Assembly: GCF_947254095.1 (NCBI RefSeq)
Contig: NZ_CAMYBV010000002.1
Location: forward strand, 62,001 to 126,000
Direction: 5' to 3'
Length of the DNA: 64,000 nt
Source of the DNA: an uncultured Mobiluncus sp.
Lineage (GTDB): Bacteria; Actinomycetota; Actinomycetes; Actinomycetales; Actinomycetaceae
The notes under the pieces are model-generated. The model was not told where the DNA came from and made no database searches. It saw nothing but the letters and a program-made list of their open reading frames with translations. Made by a program: the position numbers and the translations under genes. Shown in pieces: positions 44,950-53,202 of this stretch; within the stretch, counting starts at the first letter, position 1; each line of letters begins with the position of its first letter.

Positions 44950-45585
44950 TCAGGAATCTCGCTGCCGTTTAGCGGACTTGCCGCGCCCCACCTGAGGCTT
45001 CGGGCTGCGCCACCGGCGAATCATGATGGCGCGCGTAAAGGCATACCAGCGCAATCCCCGTGGGACATTGTCGGCACCCAGACGTTTCACCACCATCCGT
45101 CGGGCTTGTCCCGCGATGAAACCGGCATCTAACATACCCAGAATCAAAACGGCGTAAGAGCCAATTAAAGTCCAGGTATTGACTTTTTGGGCCAGATCCG
45201 AGTTTTGCCGGTTCAAAATGGAAACAGCAATCAAGCTGAGGGCCATGAGCGTCAGCATCGTCACAATCATGAATTCAGCGAAACTGTAACGTCCGTCGAT
45301 GTAGTCCCGGGTCATCCGGCGAGCTTGGCCGCGATGTTGGTAAGGCAGCAAATCTTCACGCCCCGTGCGCAAACCTTCCTGTTCGCGTTCGTAGCGACGA
45401 CGCGATTCCGCGCGCGCCCGCTCTTTCGCGACTTTCTTGTCAACCCCCAGCAGTCCCTGGTAGTTGCGGGCTTCCTGCTGTTTACGAGAAGGGGTAGGCC
45501 CCTTCTTTTGGCGTGGGTTGGTGGTGGTTTTCGATTCGCCCGTGTTTTCAGCTTCGCTTGGCTGCTGCTTTTTTAATAGACTCAT
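44950..45585 (-). CDS. DUF3043 family membrane protein
   Basis: Start at 45585 (MSLLKKQQP) gives 211 residues; the extra 64-residue upstream frame runs into the divergent dipeptidase gene and is rejected. The first 75 residues are basic and disordered (GPTPSRKQQEARNYQG, KERARAESRRRYEREQEGLR). Two hydrophobic segments follow (about 115-135 and 148-165), and then GQARRMVVKRLG, a recurrent actinobacterial DUF3043 pattern. Function unknown. The gene pair DUF3043 / M20 dipeptidase, divergent as here, is common in actinobacteria. Confidence 0.85.
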   Translation of the reverse strand: MSLLKKQQPSEAENTGESKTTTNPRQKKGPTPSRKQQEARNYQGLLGVDKKVAKERARAESRRRYEREQEGLRTGREDLLPYQHRGQARRMTRDYIDGRYSFAEFMIVTMLTLMALSLIAVSILNRQNSDLAQKVNTWTLIGSYAVLILGMLDAGFIAGQARRMVVKRLGADNVPRGLRWYAFTRAIMIRRWRSPKPQVGRGKSAKRQRDS

Positions 45586-45669
45586 GATAGGCAAATCATG
45601 CCACAGATTTTTTATGTTGGAAAACCGGCAAAGTGACCGGCAAACGAAATAAAGGGAAAGGAAAATGCG

Positions 45670-47043
45670 GTGGAGGAAGTAACCTTGCGCGAACGCGCAA
45701 CTGCCGATTTCAACAATGTAGTCGAGTTCTTGAAAGGCTTGGTGCGGATTCCCGCGGTGTCCTCTCTGCCGGAACATGCCTCGGATATGCAGGCCAGCGC
45801 GGAATACATTGTGAAGAACCTGGAGGCAGCTGGAGCCACGACGCGCATTGTGACCGTCACAGATTCGAAAACTGGATTAGTTTCTCGTCCTGCAATTTTG
45901 GCTGAAAAGTCCGGACCGGCTGGCGCTCCCACCGTGCTGCTCTATGCGCACCACGACGTGCAGCCCACCGGGGACTTGGATAAGTGGGATTCGGATCCGT
46001 TTGAGCCGGTGGAGCGCGACGGCCGTCTCTATGGCCGCGGTGCCAGCGATGATGGAGCCGGGGTGGCCACCCACTTGGGAATGCTGCGGGCGTGGGGCGA
46101 TGAACTACCCGTCAACGTGAAAATCTTTATCGAAGGCGAGGAGGAAGTTGGCTCTCCCACCTTTACCGCCTTTCTGGAACAGAATCAGGAATTCCTGCAG
46201 GCTGATGTCATCATCGTGACCGATTCCGGGAACTGGGATGTGCACCAGCCAGCCTTGACCACCGGTCTGCGCGGCGTGTTGAGCGTAGACGTGAGCGTCA
46301 AGACTTTGGACCATGCCGTGCATTCCGGGGCTTTCGGCGGGGTCACCGTAGATGCCCTGACCTGCCTGTGCCGGCTCATCGCTACTTTGCACGATCACAA
46401 GGGCAGTGTGGCGGTGCCAGGATTGGTGACGAATACAGTGGCGGACGTGGACTACCCAGAAGATGACTTGCGGAAACAAATGGGTGCTGTGGCGGGACTG
46501 GAACTGACGGGAACTGGTGACCTCGCCTCCCGCCTGTGGACCCAGCCGGCCATCAGCGTCATCGGGATTGACGCGCCCAGCGTCGCGGCCAGCTCGAATA
46601 CGATTATCCCGCAGGCGAAAGCCCGGATTTCTATGCGGATTGCCCCCGGTCAGGACCCTCAAGAGGCAGCTCAAGCACTGTCGGATTACCTGTTCGCCAA
46701 CGCTCCTTTCGGAGCCGAAGTCAGCGTGGAGTGCCTGGAAGCCGGTCCGGCCTATGCCGCCAATCTGGATTCTCCGGTGCTGGCTTTGATGCACGGAGCC
46801 CTGACCGATGCGTTTGGGGTCAAGAGCGTCAATATTGGGCAAGGTGGCTCGATTCCCTTCATCGCCACTTTCCAGGAGTTTTTCCCCGCTGCCGAAGTCC
46901 TCGTGACCGGGGTAGAGGATCCCTACACCAACGCCCACTCGGAAAACGAATCCCAAGATTTAGCTGATTTACAAGGGGCGGTGCTCGCCGAGACCCTGCT
47001 GTTGGGGCGGTTGGCTCACGACTCGGCAACGGCGCTCAAGTAG
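45670..47043 (+). CDS. M20-family metallopeptidase (dipeptidase)
   Basis: A 457-residue M20 enzyme with metal ligands in LLYAHHDVQPTGD and GRGASDDGAGVATHLG and the catalytic Glu pair in FIEGEEEVGSPT. A dimerisation domain (about 210-340) separates the two halves of the catalytic domain, and NAHSENESQDL carries the last metal-ligand His. It cleaves dipeptides or related amides. The start is GTG at 45670 after AAAGG; no upstream start with a better site is in frame. Confidence 0.9.
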   Translation: MEEVTLRERATADFNNVVEFLKGLVRIPAVSSLPEHASDMQASAEYIVKNLEAAGATTRIVTVTDSKTGLVSRPAILAEKSGPAGAPTVLLYAHHDVQPTGDLDKWDSDPFEPVERDGRLYGRGASDDGAGVATHLGMLRAWGDELPVNVKIFIEGEEEVGSPTFTAFLEQNQEFLQADVIIVTDSGNWDVHQPALTTGLRGVLSVDVSVKTLDHAVHSGAFGGVTVDALTCLCRLIATLHDHKGSVAVPGLVTNTVADVDYPEDDLRKQMGAVAGLELTGTGDLASRLWTQPAISVIGIDAPSVAASSNTIIPQAKARISMRIAPGQDPQEAAQALSDYLFANAPFGAEVSVECLEAGPAYAANLDSPVLALMHGALTDAFGVKSVNIGQGGSIPFIATFQEFFPAAEVLVTGVEDPYTNAHSENESQDLADLQGAVLAETLLLGRLAHDSATALK

Positions 47044-47053
47044 GTTCAGCCCG

Positions 47054-47563
47054 GTGCGAATCCAGATTCTGGCGACTCCCGAATTCGCCGATTTTGCTCA
47101 GGACTTTTGCGGCGCGTGGGGCCAGTACCATCCGGCTGACACCCTGCACCTGGACGTGGCGGATTTGCAGCCGGCCCAGCCGGCACGAGCGAAGTGCACG
47201 AGCCCGGCCGCGTTCAACTCGGCCGTTCCCACCCCGGACAGCACCGGCACGGCGCTTGTGAAAGGACTGACCATTGTCAGCCTCCGGCAAGTCCGGCTGG
47301 ACGCGCAGGCCGATTTATACCTGGTCATCCAACCGGAAATCACCGATGTTCCCGGCCCAGCTGACTTGGCGAACCTGGTTGTGGCTCGGGCGGCACGGCG
47401 AGGCATTCAACCAGTGGTGGTGTTGGCTGCGGATTCCCCGCTGTCACGCCGCCAGCTGCAGGAATCGGGCATCGCCCAAGCCTACTTTCTCACCGAACAC
47501 CCCGCACGTAGTGCCGCGCAGTGGGGACGTATCCTGGGCCAAACCTGGCATTTGCCCGATTGA
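47054..47563 (+). CDS. Protein resembling the C-terminal end of glycerate kinase (possible remnant)
   Basis: A 169-residue protein from GTG 47054, 11 bases after the dipeptidase. No firm family is recognised. The C-terminal 85 residues (ADLYLVIQPEITDVPGPADL, ARAARRGIQPVVVLA, QESGIAQAYFLTEHPA) resemble the end of class I glycerate kinases (DLVITGEG...GVAARA...VPVVALAG...G...AFSI). The catalytic TGEG motif is replaced by IQPE. Actinobacteria often place a glycerate kinase in this dipeptidase-Fe-S carrier interval, which supports a shortened relic. The relation is inference and needs a profile search. Confidence 0.45.
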   Translation: MRIQILATPEFADFAQDFCGAWGQYHPADTLHLDVADLQPAQPARAKCTSPAAFNSAVPTPDSTGTALVKGLTIVSLRQVRLDAQADLYLVIQPEITDVPGPADLANLVVARAARRGIQPVVVLAADSPLSRRQLQESGIAQAYFLTEHPARSAAQWGRILGQTWHLPD

Positions 47564-47643
47564 AAGCAATGAGACTGCCCGACAGGTGGCGATATGCCCA
47601 GGTCAGGGCGGTACCGAAACTGAGGAAGAAAAAACGACATAAA

Positions 47644-47662
47644 TAAGGTTAGACTAAGTTGC
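47644..47662 (+). promoter_or_regulatory. DtxR/IdeR-like box upstream of the Fe-S carrier
   Basis: TAAGGTTAGACTAAGTTGC matches 13 of 19 positions of the iron-regulator consensus TTAGGTTAGGCTAACCTAA. It is 26 bases before the carrier start. The left half-site is near perfect and the right half is weak. Confidence 0.35.
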
Positions 47663-47687
47663 AGTGTTTTTCATGAAAGGAATATAG

Positions 47688-48032
47688 ATGGAGACAGCTT
47701 CTTTGACCCACGAGGTCACTTTGACGGATGCCGCAGTAGCAAAGGTTAAATCCTTGCTGGAACAGGAAGGCCGCGACGATTTGCGGTTGCGCGTGGGCGT
47801 AGCTCCCGGGGGCTGTTCCGGTTTGATTTACCAGCTCGAATTCGATGACGAACTGTCCGAAGACGACGCGGTACGGGATTTCGATGGCGTTGAGCTGGTC
47901 GTTGACAAAATGAGCGTGCCCTACCTGGCTGGCGCCACGGTTGATTTCCAGGACACCTTGGCTCAGACCGGATTCGTTATCGATAACCCCAATGCGGTCA
48001 ACACCTGTTCCTGCGGAGGTTCCTTTCACTAG
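47688..48032 (+). CDS. erpA: A-type iron-sulfur carrier (HesB/IscA/ErpA family)
   Basis: A 114-residue protein with the three cluster cysteines in APGGCSGLIYQ and NTCSCGGSFH at the C-terminus, and LVVDKMSVPYLAGATVDF between. A-type carriers deliver [Fe-S] clusters to apoproteins, and ErpA-like ones are essential in actinobacteria. Start ATG 47688 has GAAAGG upstream. It has a strong terminator at 48052. The preceding sequence contains an IdeR-like box, so expression may follow iron. Confidence 0.92.
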   Translation: METASLTHEVTLTDAAVAKVKSLLEQEGRDDLRLRVGVAPGGCSGLIYQLEFDDELSEDDAVRDFDGVELVVDKMSVPYLAGATVDFQDTLAQTGFVIDNPNAVNTCSCGGSFH

Positions 48033-48051
48033 GGCAATCCTGGCAGGTGTC

Positions 48052-48087
48052 GCGGCGATCTCGGTTTTCCGGGCTCGCCGCTTTTTT
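48052..48087 (+). terminator. Terminator of the Fe-S carrier gene
   Basis: GCGGCGA (48052-48058) pairs with TCGCCGC (48075-48081), an inner CTCGG/CCGGG stem closes on TTTT, and TTTTTT follows. A textbook Rho-independent terminator. Confidence 0.9.
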
Positions 48088-48235
48088 AGCGCTACGAGGT
48101 GCGGTTCAGCGGTTTAGGGGCGTGCGCTGAGGTAACAAAGTCGAAAAGTTGGTAACAATTAGGCCCGAACGAGGGCTTTTTCACGGTAAAATCAAGTTTG
48201 AACAATTCTGAACTTGAGTATTCCTGGGGAGTATC

Positions 48236-49120
48236 GTGTTACGAAAAATTGCCTTGGCTCTAACGGCTGCTAGCCTCGCGCTGTCGCTTTCTGCCTGTTC
48301 TAAACCTGCTGGCAGCGAAATGCCTACCGTGGCTTCGCCCCAGTTCGGGACGGTTCCAGAGATTAATTTCCCGGCAGCCCCGCCGCCGGAGGCTCCCGTA
48401 ATGAAGGTGCTCGATGACGGCGACGGAAAAGGCGAAGCGGTCAAGGACAATGACTTGGTCGTAGTGGATTACTACGGCAAAGTCTGGGGCGGCGATTTGA
48501 TGCCCGATTCCACCATTACTGACGCGGCGGGACCGCGCGCGATTTCACTGGCTAATCCGCCGATTGAAGGCTGGAAAGAGCTGAGTGGGGTCAAGGTTGG
48601 TCAGCGGGTTCTGCTGATTCTGCCCCCGAACAAGGCTTACGGTGATATGGGTGCCAGCAGTATTGGGGTTAAAAAGGGCGACACGCTGGCCTACGTGGTG
48701 GACGTGCGTTTAGCGGTGTCCGCGGACGCGGCCTCCAAGTTCCAGGTCACTCCTACCAATAACCCTTTGCCAGAAGGAATCAGCATTGAGACCGACGGCC
48801 AAGGCGCATACACCCTGAACACCGTGGCGGCAGGGGCATATCCCTCCAAACAAACCACCGCGGTTCATGCCACTGGCGACGGCCCGGCAGTCGAAGCGGG
48901 ACAGGGCGTCATCGTGAAACGGGTCAGTACGGATTGGAACGGACAGACCACCGCCGCAGACTGGAATGCCGGTGAGTTACTTTCGGTTTCAGCTGACTCT
49001 TTGGGGCTGGCTGATTTGCCGCTGGGCAGCCTGGTCTTGGTCCTCACTCCAGCTACGCCCACGGCTGACCCCCAGGCGGAATTGTTGCAGCTGGTTTCCG
49101 CTTACGATACAAACCGTTAA
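48236..49120 (+). CDS. FKBP-type peptidyl-prolyl isomerase lipoprotein (first of a pair)
   Basis: A 294-residue lipoprotein: signal (1-21) with lipobox LSAC and Cys21. The FKBP domain at about 55-160 (DNDLVVVDYYGKVW, PIEGWKELSGVKVGQRVLLI, NKAYGDMGAS) is followed by a C-terminal domain (165-294) that also looks FKBP-derived or Ig-like (EAGQGVIVKRVSTDWNGQTT). The FD residues that line FKBP active sites are not obvious (GGDLMPDS), so isomerase activity may be weak. Such extracytoplasmic isomerases aid folding of exported proteins. The start is GTG 48236. It is followed 53 bases later by its paralogue. Confidence 0.85.
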   Translation: MLRKIALALTAASLALSLSACSKPAGSEMPTVASPQFGTVPEINFPAAPPPEAPVMKVLDDGDGKGEAVKDNDLVVVDYYGKVWGGDLMPDSTITDAAGPRAISLANPPIEGWKELSGVKVGQRVLLILPPNKAYGDMGASSIGVKKGDTLAYVVDVRLAVSADAASKFQVTPTNNPLPEGISIETDGQGAYTLNTVAAGAYPSKQTTAVHATGDGPAVEAGQGVIVKRVSTDWNGQTTAADWNAGELLSVSADSLGLADLPLGSLVLVLTPATPTADPQAELLQLVSAYDTNR

Positions 49121-49173
49121 CCCCGCGTGTTACGGGACGCGAAACTGGAATTTTGGTGAAAAGAGGAGCAATC

Positions 49174-50229
49174 TTGCAACACCTACAGAAACGACTAGCG
49201 GTTCTTTCCCTGTTTGCTTTGGCCGCCGCGGGTTTGACAGCGTGCCAAGAGACTCCCAGAGAGGACAACGCCCCGCTGGCCAACCCGAAAAACTGTGTTA
49301 AGACCATTACCCCGTCCACATCCGCGGAACCCGCAGCGGTAAAACCGGTAGAAAACGGACCGGTTCCCGCGGTGAATCCCCCCGATGGTTTCGGGACGGA
49401 ACCGAGCATTGCGGCGGGAACGGGACCGGCTCCTAAAGATTTCATTCGCACCGTGCTACATGAAGGTACCGGAACCGTCGTTTCCGCGAACGCTGACGTC
49501 ATCGTTCATTACAAGGGGCAAACGTGGAACGGTGAAGTCTTTGACAATTCCTGGCAAAAGGGCGAACCCGCCCACTTTTCTCTGGGCAGCAACATTATCG
49601 AAGGTTGGACCTGGGGTTTGGCCGGGCGTAACGTCGGGGATCGGATTGAGCTCGTCATTCCGCCGCGCCTAGCATACAAGGAGCTCACGGAACGGGAACA
49701 AGCCGCCAAAGACGCCGGACAGCCCTTGCCGGGTAAGGTTCACCCGCTGGCCGGCGAAACTTTGGTGTTCGTCATTGACATCCTGTTCGCGCCTCCGGTC
49801 ACGGAAGAAACCCAGCTGGCGGCCTATACCCAGCTTCTGGCGCAGTCCCAACCTACCGGGGCGAAACTTCCTGACGGCCTGCGCATCTATTGCAGTCCCG
49901 GTACTGAACCCCAGCCGGCATATGTCGAAGGTTCAAAAGTTCCCGGCAAGCCCTTCAACGTTTGGACTTTGGCAGGCCAGGGACAGCCCATTCAGGCTGG
50001 CGACCAGGTCGGATATGTGGTTGTTTCCGGTTCTTGGGGAGACAAGCCCACCTCGACTTGGATTAACGGCCAGGGCGTTTTGTGGGCGGATGCGGAAACC
50101 ATGAAAGCCGTGGGCAAAAACGTCGGCTCTCGGCTGGTGATGGTGGGGCCTCCGAACAAATCCGCACCGCGCGGGGTCGTCCAGATTGTCGATATCGTAG
50201 ACGCTATTGCTCTTCCAACTTTGGAATAG
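49174..50229 (+). CDS. FKBP-type peptidyl-prolyl isomerase lipoprotein (second of a pair)
   Basis: TTG at 49174 is preferred: AGGAG lies five bases upstream and the product begins with a compact lipoprotein signal (AVLSLFALAAAGLTACQE, Cys26). The mature protein has an FKBP domain (about 85-215) with good motifs (ADVIVHYKGQTWNGEVFDNS, IIEGWTWGLAGRNVGDRIEL, RLAYKELT) and a second half (220-351) with another FKBP-like pattern (AGDQVGYVVVSGSWGDKPT). From this start it is 351 residues. Unlike its neighbour it keeps the FDNS motif, so it is likelier to be the active isomerase. The two form a tandem duplication. Confidence 0.87.
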   Translation: MQHLQKRLAVLSLFALAAAGLTACQETPREDNAPLANPKNCVKTITPSTSAEPAAVKPVENGPVPAVNPPDGFGTEPSIAAGTGPAPKDFIRTVLHEGTGTVVSANADVIVHYKGQTWNGEVFDNSWQKGEPAHFSLGSNIIEGWTWGLAGRNVGDRIELVIPPRLAYKELTEREQAAKDAGQPLPGKVHPLAGETLVFVIDILFAPPVTEETQLAAYTQLLAQSQPTGAKLPDGLRIYCSPGTEPQPAYVEGSKVPGKPFNVWTLAGQGQPIQAGDQVGYVVVSGSWGDKPTSTWINGQGVLWADAETMKAVGKNVGSRLVMVGPPNKSAPRGVVQIVDIVDAIALPTLE

Positions 50230-50262
50230 GCAGGTACACAGGATTCCTCTGGTTGGCAGGCT

Positions 50263-50289
50263 CGGGCTACGCCCGCCGGTGGGCGCAGC
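50263..50289 (+). terminator. Possible terminator of the FKBP lipoprotein pair
   Basis: GCTACGCCC pairs with GGGCGCAGC around a GCCGGT loop, with one mismatch. No T-run follows, so it may only be a structured 3' end. Confidence 0.35.
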
Positions 50290-50297
50290 TGAACTGT

Positions 50298-50326
50298 TTG
50301 GCGTGCACACCATCGGTAGGTAAAAT
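50298..50326 (+). promoter_or_regulatory. Sigma-A-type promoter of the pseudo-receiver gene
   Basis: TTGGCG (50298-50303), a 17-base spacer and TAAAAT (50321-50326). The spacing is optimal, giving a start of transcription near 50333 and a leader of about 24 bases with AAAGGAG. Confidence 0.6.
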
Positions 50327-50356
50327 GTTCATGTCTTCAGTAAAGGAGCAAATTCT

Positions 50357-50761
50357 ATGGAAGCAATAGCAGGCACCGATGCCGTGCAAGTCATGCTTTT
50401 CAGTGGCAATCCCCATACCCGTCAAACTGTCATGGATGCGGCCGGACTCAGCGGTAGTTTTGATATACCGCCGATAGAATGGCAGGAAGTGGCGACCCCG
50501 GATGCGGTGAAACAAAATTTCGCTGAGAACCGCTATGCGGCTCTGGTGCTTGACGCTGAAACCTATCAGGAGGGCGGGCAGTCGGTGGCTCGTTGGCTCA
50601 ATATCCATGCGGATAAAGTTCCGCCTATCATCATGCTGGTGGCTCGCCAACAGGACGAATGGATGTCACGCTGGTCCGGGGCCAGCTATTGTGTGCCGGC
50701 TCCCTACGAGGCGGACGCCGTGATGGCGGCCTTAAAGCAGGCTCTTTCTGAGGCGGCTTGA
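50357..50761 (+). CDS. Receiver-like protein lacking an output domain and key residues
   Basis: A 134-residue protein with the alternating pattern of a CheY-like receiver: VQVMLFSGNPHTRQTVMDAA, AALVLDAETYQEGGQSVARW, KVPPIIMLVARQQDEW and APYEADAVMAALKQAL. The acidic pair of true receivers is replaced (SGN) and the conserved Lys is Ala/Pro (VPAPYE). An Asp remains in LVLDAET. It therefore probably does not follow normal phosphorylation chemistry. From memory, small receiver-like proteins of this kind occur widely in actinobacteria, without known function. AAAGGAG and a good promoter precede it. Confidence 0.7.
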   Translation: MEAIAGTDAVQVMLFSGNPHTRQTVMDAAGLSGSFDIPPIEWQEVATPDAVKQNFAENRYAALVLDAETYQEGGQSVARWLNIHADKVPPIIMLVARQQDEWMSRWSGASYCVPAPYEADAVMAALKQALSEAA

Positions 50762-50766
50762 GAGCC

Positions 50767-51126
50767 TTAGCGCCGGCGGATGGGCAGAAGCAAACCCATA
50801 CCCACCGCTAGTGCCAGCAGGCACACAGTGGCTGCCACTGCCGAATAAGCCGGTTGCGTAATCCCCAGGATTATGAAGCCGATGATGGCGGCAACCAGCA
50901 GCAGCCAACCGACCTTGGTGCGTGTCCGCAAAGTCGGTAAAGGGGGATTGGGAGCCACGAAGCCTTCAGTGTCTTCCGCTGGAGTCCAGTCCCGAGGTCC
51001 GAAACCTCCGAGTTCGGGAGTGGCCGCCGCGAGTTGTTCGAAACGGCGGTTGACTTCCTCAGGGGTTTCCTCATCGCGATCCTTGTGACCGCTTCGTTTA
51101 CGAAACGTCATATTTGAACTATACAT
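50767..51126 (-). CDS. Small two-helix membrane protein, unknown function
   Basis: Start ATG 51126 (MYSSNMTFRKRS) with AAAGGG gives 119 residues; a second Met at 51111 has no ribosome site, and the longer frame to 51387 overlaps the divergent acyltransferase. Residues 1-70 are polar (ETPEEVNRRFEQLAAATPEL, FGPRDWTPAEDTEGFVAPNP), then two hydrophobic helices at about 76-96 and 98-115 end in RRR. I know no function. It is divergent from the acyltransferase by 30 bases. Confidence 0.7.
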   Translation of the reverse strand: MYSSNMTFRKRSGHKDRDEETPEEVNRRFEQLAAATPELGGFGPRDWTPAEDTEGFVAPNPPLPTLRTRTKVGWLLLVAAIIGFIILGITQPAYSAVAATVCLLALAVGMGLLLPIRRR

Positions 51127-51156
51127 GAAGCCCTTTGGGCACTGGAGGTATCGACT

Positions 51157-51966
51157 GTGTACAGATTCTCGAAGTTTGTCGCCGGACCGTTGTTGCGCCT
51201 CTTGTTTCAGCCGTGGATACGTGGAGCGGAAAACATTCCCGAAACCGGACCGGCAATTTTGGCTTCCAATCACCTCGCCGTCATCGACTCGGTGTTCCTG
51301 CCGCTGATGAGCAAGCGGGAAATTACTTTCGTTGGGAAATCTGATTACTTTACCGGCACCGGCTTTAAAGGCTGGATTACTAAGCATTTTATGCAGTCCG
51401 TGGGGGTCATTCCAGTAGACCGTTCCGGCGGCAAAGCCTCCCAGGTCGCTTTGGATAAAGGTCTGCAGGTTTTGGAACGCGGCGGGCTGTTCGGTATTTA
51501 TCCCGAAGGCACCCGCTCCCCGGACGGCAGGCTTTATCGTGGAAAAACGGGGATTGCCCGGCTGTCTCTCATCAGCGGTGCCCCGATTATTCCGGTGGCG
51601 ATGGTGGGAACGAACAAATCGCAGCCTATCGGCAAGACCATCCCCAAGCTTGAGCGCATTGGGGTCATTATCGGAAAGCCTCTGGACTTCTCCCGATACA
51701 AGGGTATGGAGAATAATCGCTACGTGCTGCGTTCCATCACTGACGAAGTCATGTATGACCTGATGCTGCTGTCCGGCCAGGAATACGTTGATGAATATGC
51801 CGCCAATGTGAAAAAACGCCTGGAGACACAGCGAAAAGCCGGCAAGGAAAACGGCAAAGACTCTGAAACAGCCGCAAGTGAGGCGGGGAATTCGGATACT
51901 TCCTCTTCCGAGGAACAGCCGGATACCACACCAGACTTAGCCACCCAACACGGCGATGAATCATAG
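51157..51966 (+). CDS. plsC: 1-acyl-sn-glycerol-3-phosphate acyltransferase (PlsC-like)
   Basis: A 269-residue acyltransferase starting at GTG 51157 with GGAGG upstream. The catalytic NHLAVIDS (NHxxxxD) near residue 39 and the EGTRSPDGRLYRGKTG motif near 121 identify the family. PIIPVAMVG is the third block. The last 45 residues are a polar, Ser/Glu-rich tail (NGKDSETAASEAGNSDTSSS). It probably makes phosphatidic acid; transfer to other lipids is possible. It is followed 36 bases later by the phosphofructokinase gene. Confidence 0.9.
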   Translation: MYRFSKFVAGPLLRLLFQPWIRGAENIPETGPAILASNHLAVIDSVFLPLMSKREITFVGKSDYFTGTGFKGWITKHFMQSVGVIPVDRSGGKASQVALDKGLQVLERGGLFGIYPEGTRSPDGRLYRGKTGIARLSLISGAPIIPVAMVGTNKSQPIGKTIPKLERIGVIIGKPLDFSRYKGMENNRYVLRSITDEVMYDLMLLSGQEYVDEYAANVKKRLETQRKAGKENGKDSETAASEAGNSDTSSSEEQPDTTPDLATQHGDES

Positions 51967-52002
51967 AATGTTAAGGAATAGAACAACGAGAAAGGCAGAA
52001 AT

Positions 52003-53202
52003 ATGGCTCTGAAGCGAGTAGCTCTGTTGACGGCCGGCGGTTTTGCGCCGTGCCTGTCCACCGCGGTGGGCATGTTGATTGAACGGTACACCGAGTTGGA
52101 ACCGGAGGTGGACATCATCGCTTACGAGCACGGCTATCACGGTCTGCTCACCGGCAAGTATTTGCAGATCGATGATGACGCCCGAGCTCATGCCTCCCGT
52201 TTGCAGCTCTATGGCGGTTCGCCCATCGGTAACTCCCGAGTCAAGCTGACGAACACCGCCGACCTGGTGAAACGCGGTCTTATCAAGGAGGGTGAGGACG
52301 CCCTGAAAGTCGCTGCCGACCAGCTGGTAAAGGACGGTGTAGATGTACTGCACACCATCGGTGGGGACGATACGAACACGACCGCAGCAGATCTAGCAGC
52401 CTACCTGGAAGCGCACAAGTATCACCTCACGGTGGTGGGCTTGCCCAAGACGATTGACAACGACGTGGTGCCGATTCGTCAATCTTTGGGTGCCTACACG
52501 GCGGCGGAAAATACTTCCCTTTTTGCCCAGCACATTATTTCTGAATCCCGAGTATCTCCGCGAATGCTGATTGTGCATGAGGTAATGGGACGCAACTGTG
52601 GTTGGCTGACAGCTTACTCGGCAAAGCTGTACCGCGAGTGGCTGGACCAGCAAACCTTTGTGCCATCGGTGGGGTTGGACCGTAAACACTGGGATATTAA
52701 CGGTATCTACGTGCCGGAGATGCACATGGATATCGAAGCCGAAGGCAAACGCCTCAAGAAAATTATGGACGAAAACGACACCGTCAACATTTTCCTATCC
52801 GAAGGCGCCGGGGTCATGGATATTGTGGCCGAGATGGAGGCTCAAAACCAGGTCGTCAACCGTGACGCGTTTGGGCATGTGCGTCTGGACGAAATCAATC
52901 CGGGACAATACTTTGCCAAGCGTTTTGCCAAGGCTGTAGACGCCGAAAAAGTCCTGGTTCAAAAATCCGGCTACTTCGCGCGTTCCGCCCCGTCCAATCA
53001 AGCTGACTTGCAGCTCATCAAGGGCATGGTTGACCTCGGCGTGCAGTGCGCTATCGCCGGAGAATCCGGGGTCATTGGACACGATGAGGAAAATGGCAAC
53101 CGTTTGAGCTGTATCGATTTCCAGCGCATCAAGGGCGGCAAGCCGTTCGACGTGAATCTGCCGTGGTTCCGCCAGATGCTCCAGGAGATTGGCCAAGCCT
53201 AG
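52003..53202 (+). CDS. pfp: Pyrophosphate-dependent 6-phosphofructokinase
   Basis: A 399-residue PFK with LLTAGGFAPCLSTAVG at the start, IGGDDTNTTAADLAAYL near 118, and GLPKTIDNDVVPIRQSLG near 147. GGDDTNT with Asp in place of the usual Gly is the mark of PPi-dependent enzymes, and PKTIDND carries the catalytic aspartates. It phosphorylates fructose-6-phosphate using pyrophosphate, a reversible glycolytic step that saves ATP in anaerobes. GAGAAAGG precedes the ATG. It is followed by a hairpin and the DAHP synthase gene. Confidence 0.94.
   Translation: MALKRVALLTAGGFAPCLSTAVGMLIERYTELEPEVDIIAYEHGYHGLLTGKYLQIDDDARAHASRLQLYGGSPIGNSRVKLTNTADLVKRGLIKEGEDALKVAADQLVKDGVDVLHTIGGDDTNTTAADLAAYLEAHKYHLTVVGLPKTIDNDVVPIRQSLGAYTAAENTSLFAQHIISESRVSPRMLIVHEVMGRNCGWLTAYSAKLYREWLDQQTFVPSVGLDRKHWDINGIYVPEMHMDIEAEGKRLKKIMDENDTVNIFLSEGAGVMDIVAEMEAQNQVVNRDAFGHVRLDEINPGQYFAKRFAKAVDAEKVLVQKSGYFARSAPSNQADLQLIKGMVDLGVQCAIAGESGVIGHDEENGNRLSCIDFQRIKGGKPFDVNLPWFRQMLQEIGQA

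Noticed and set aside
46105..46956. A 283-codon frame antisense to the M20 dipeptidase
   Set aside because: It is a shadow of a well-supported gene with all catalytic motifs.
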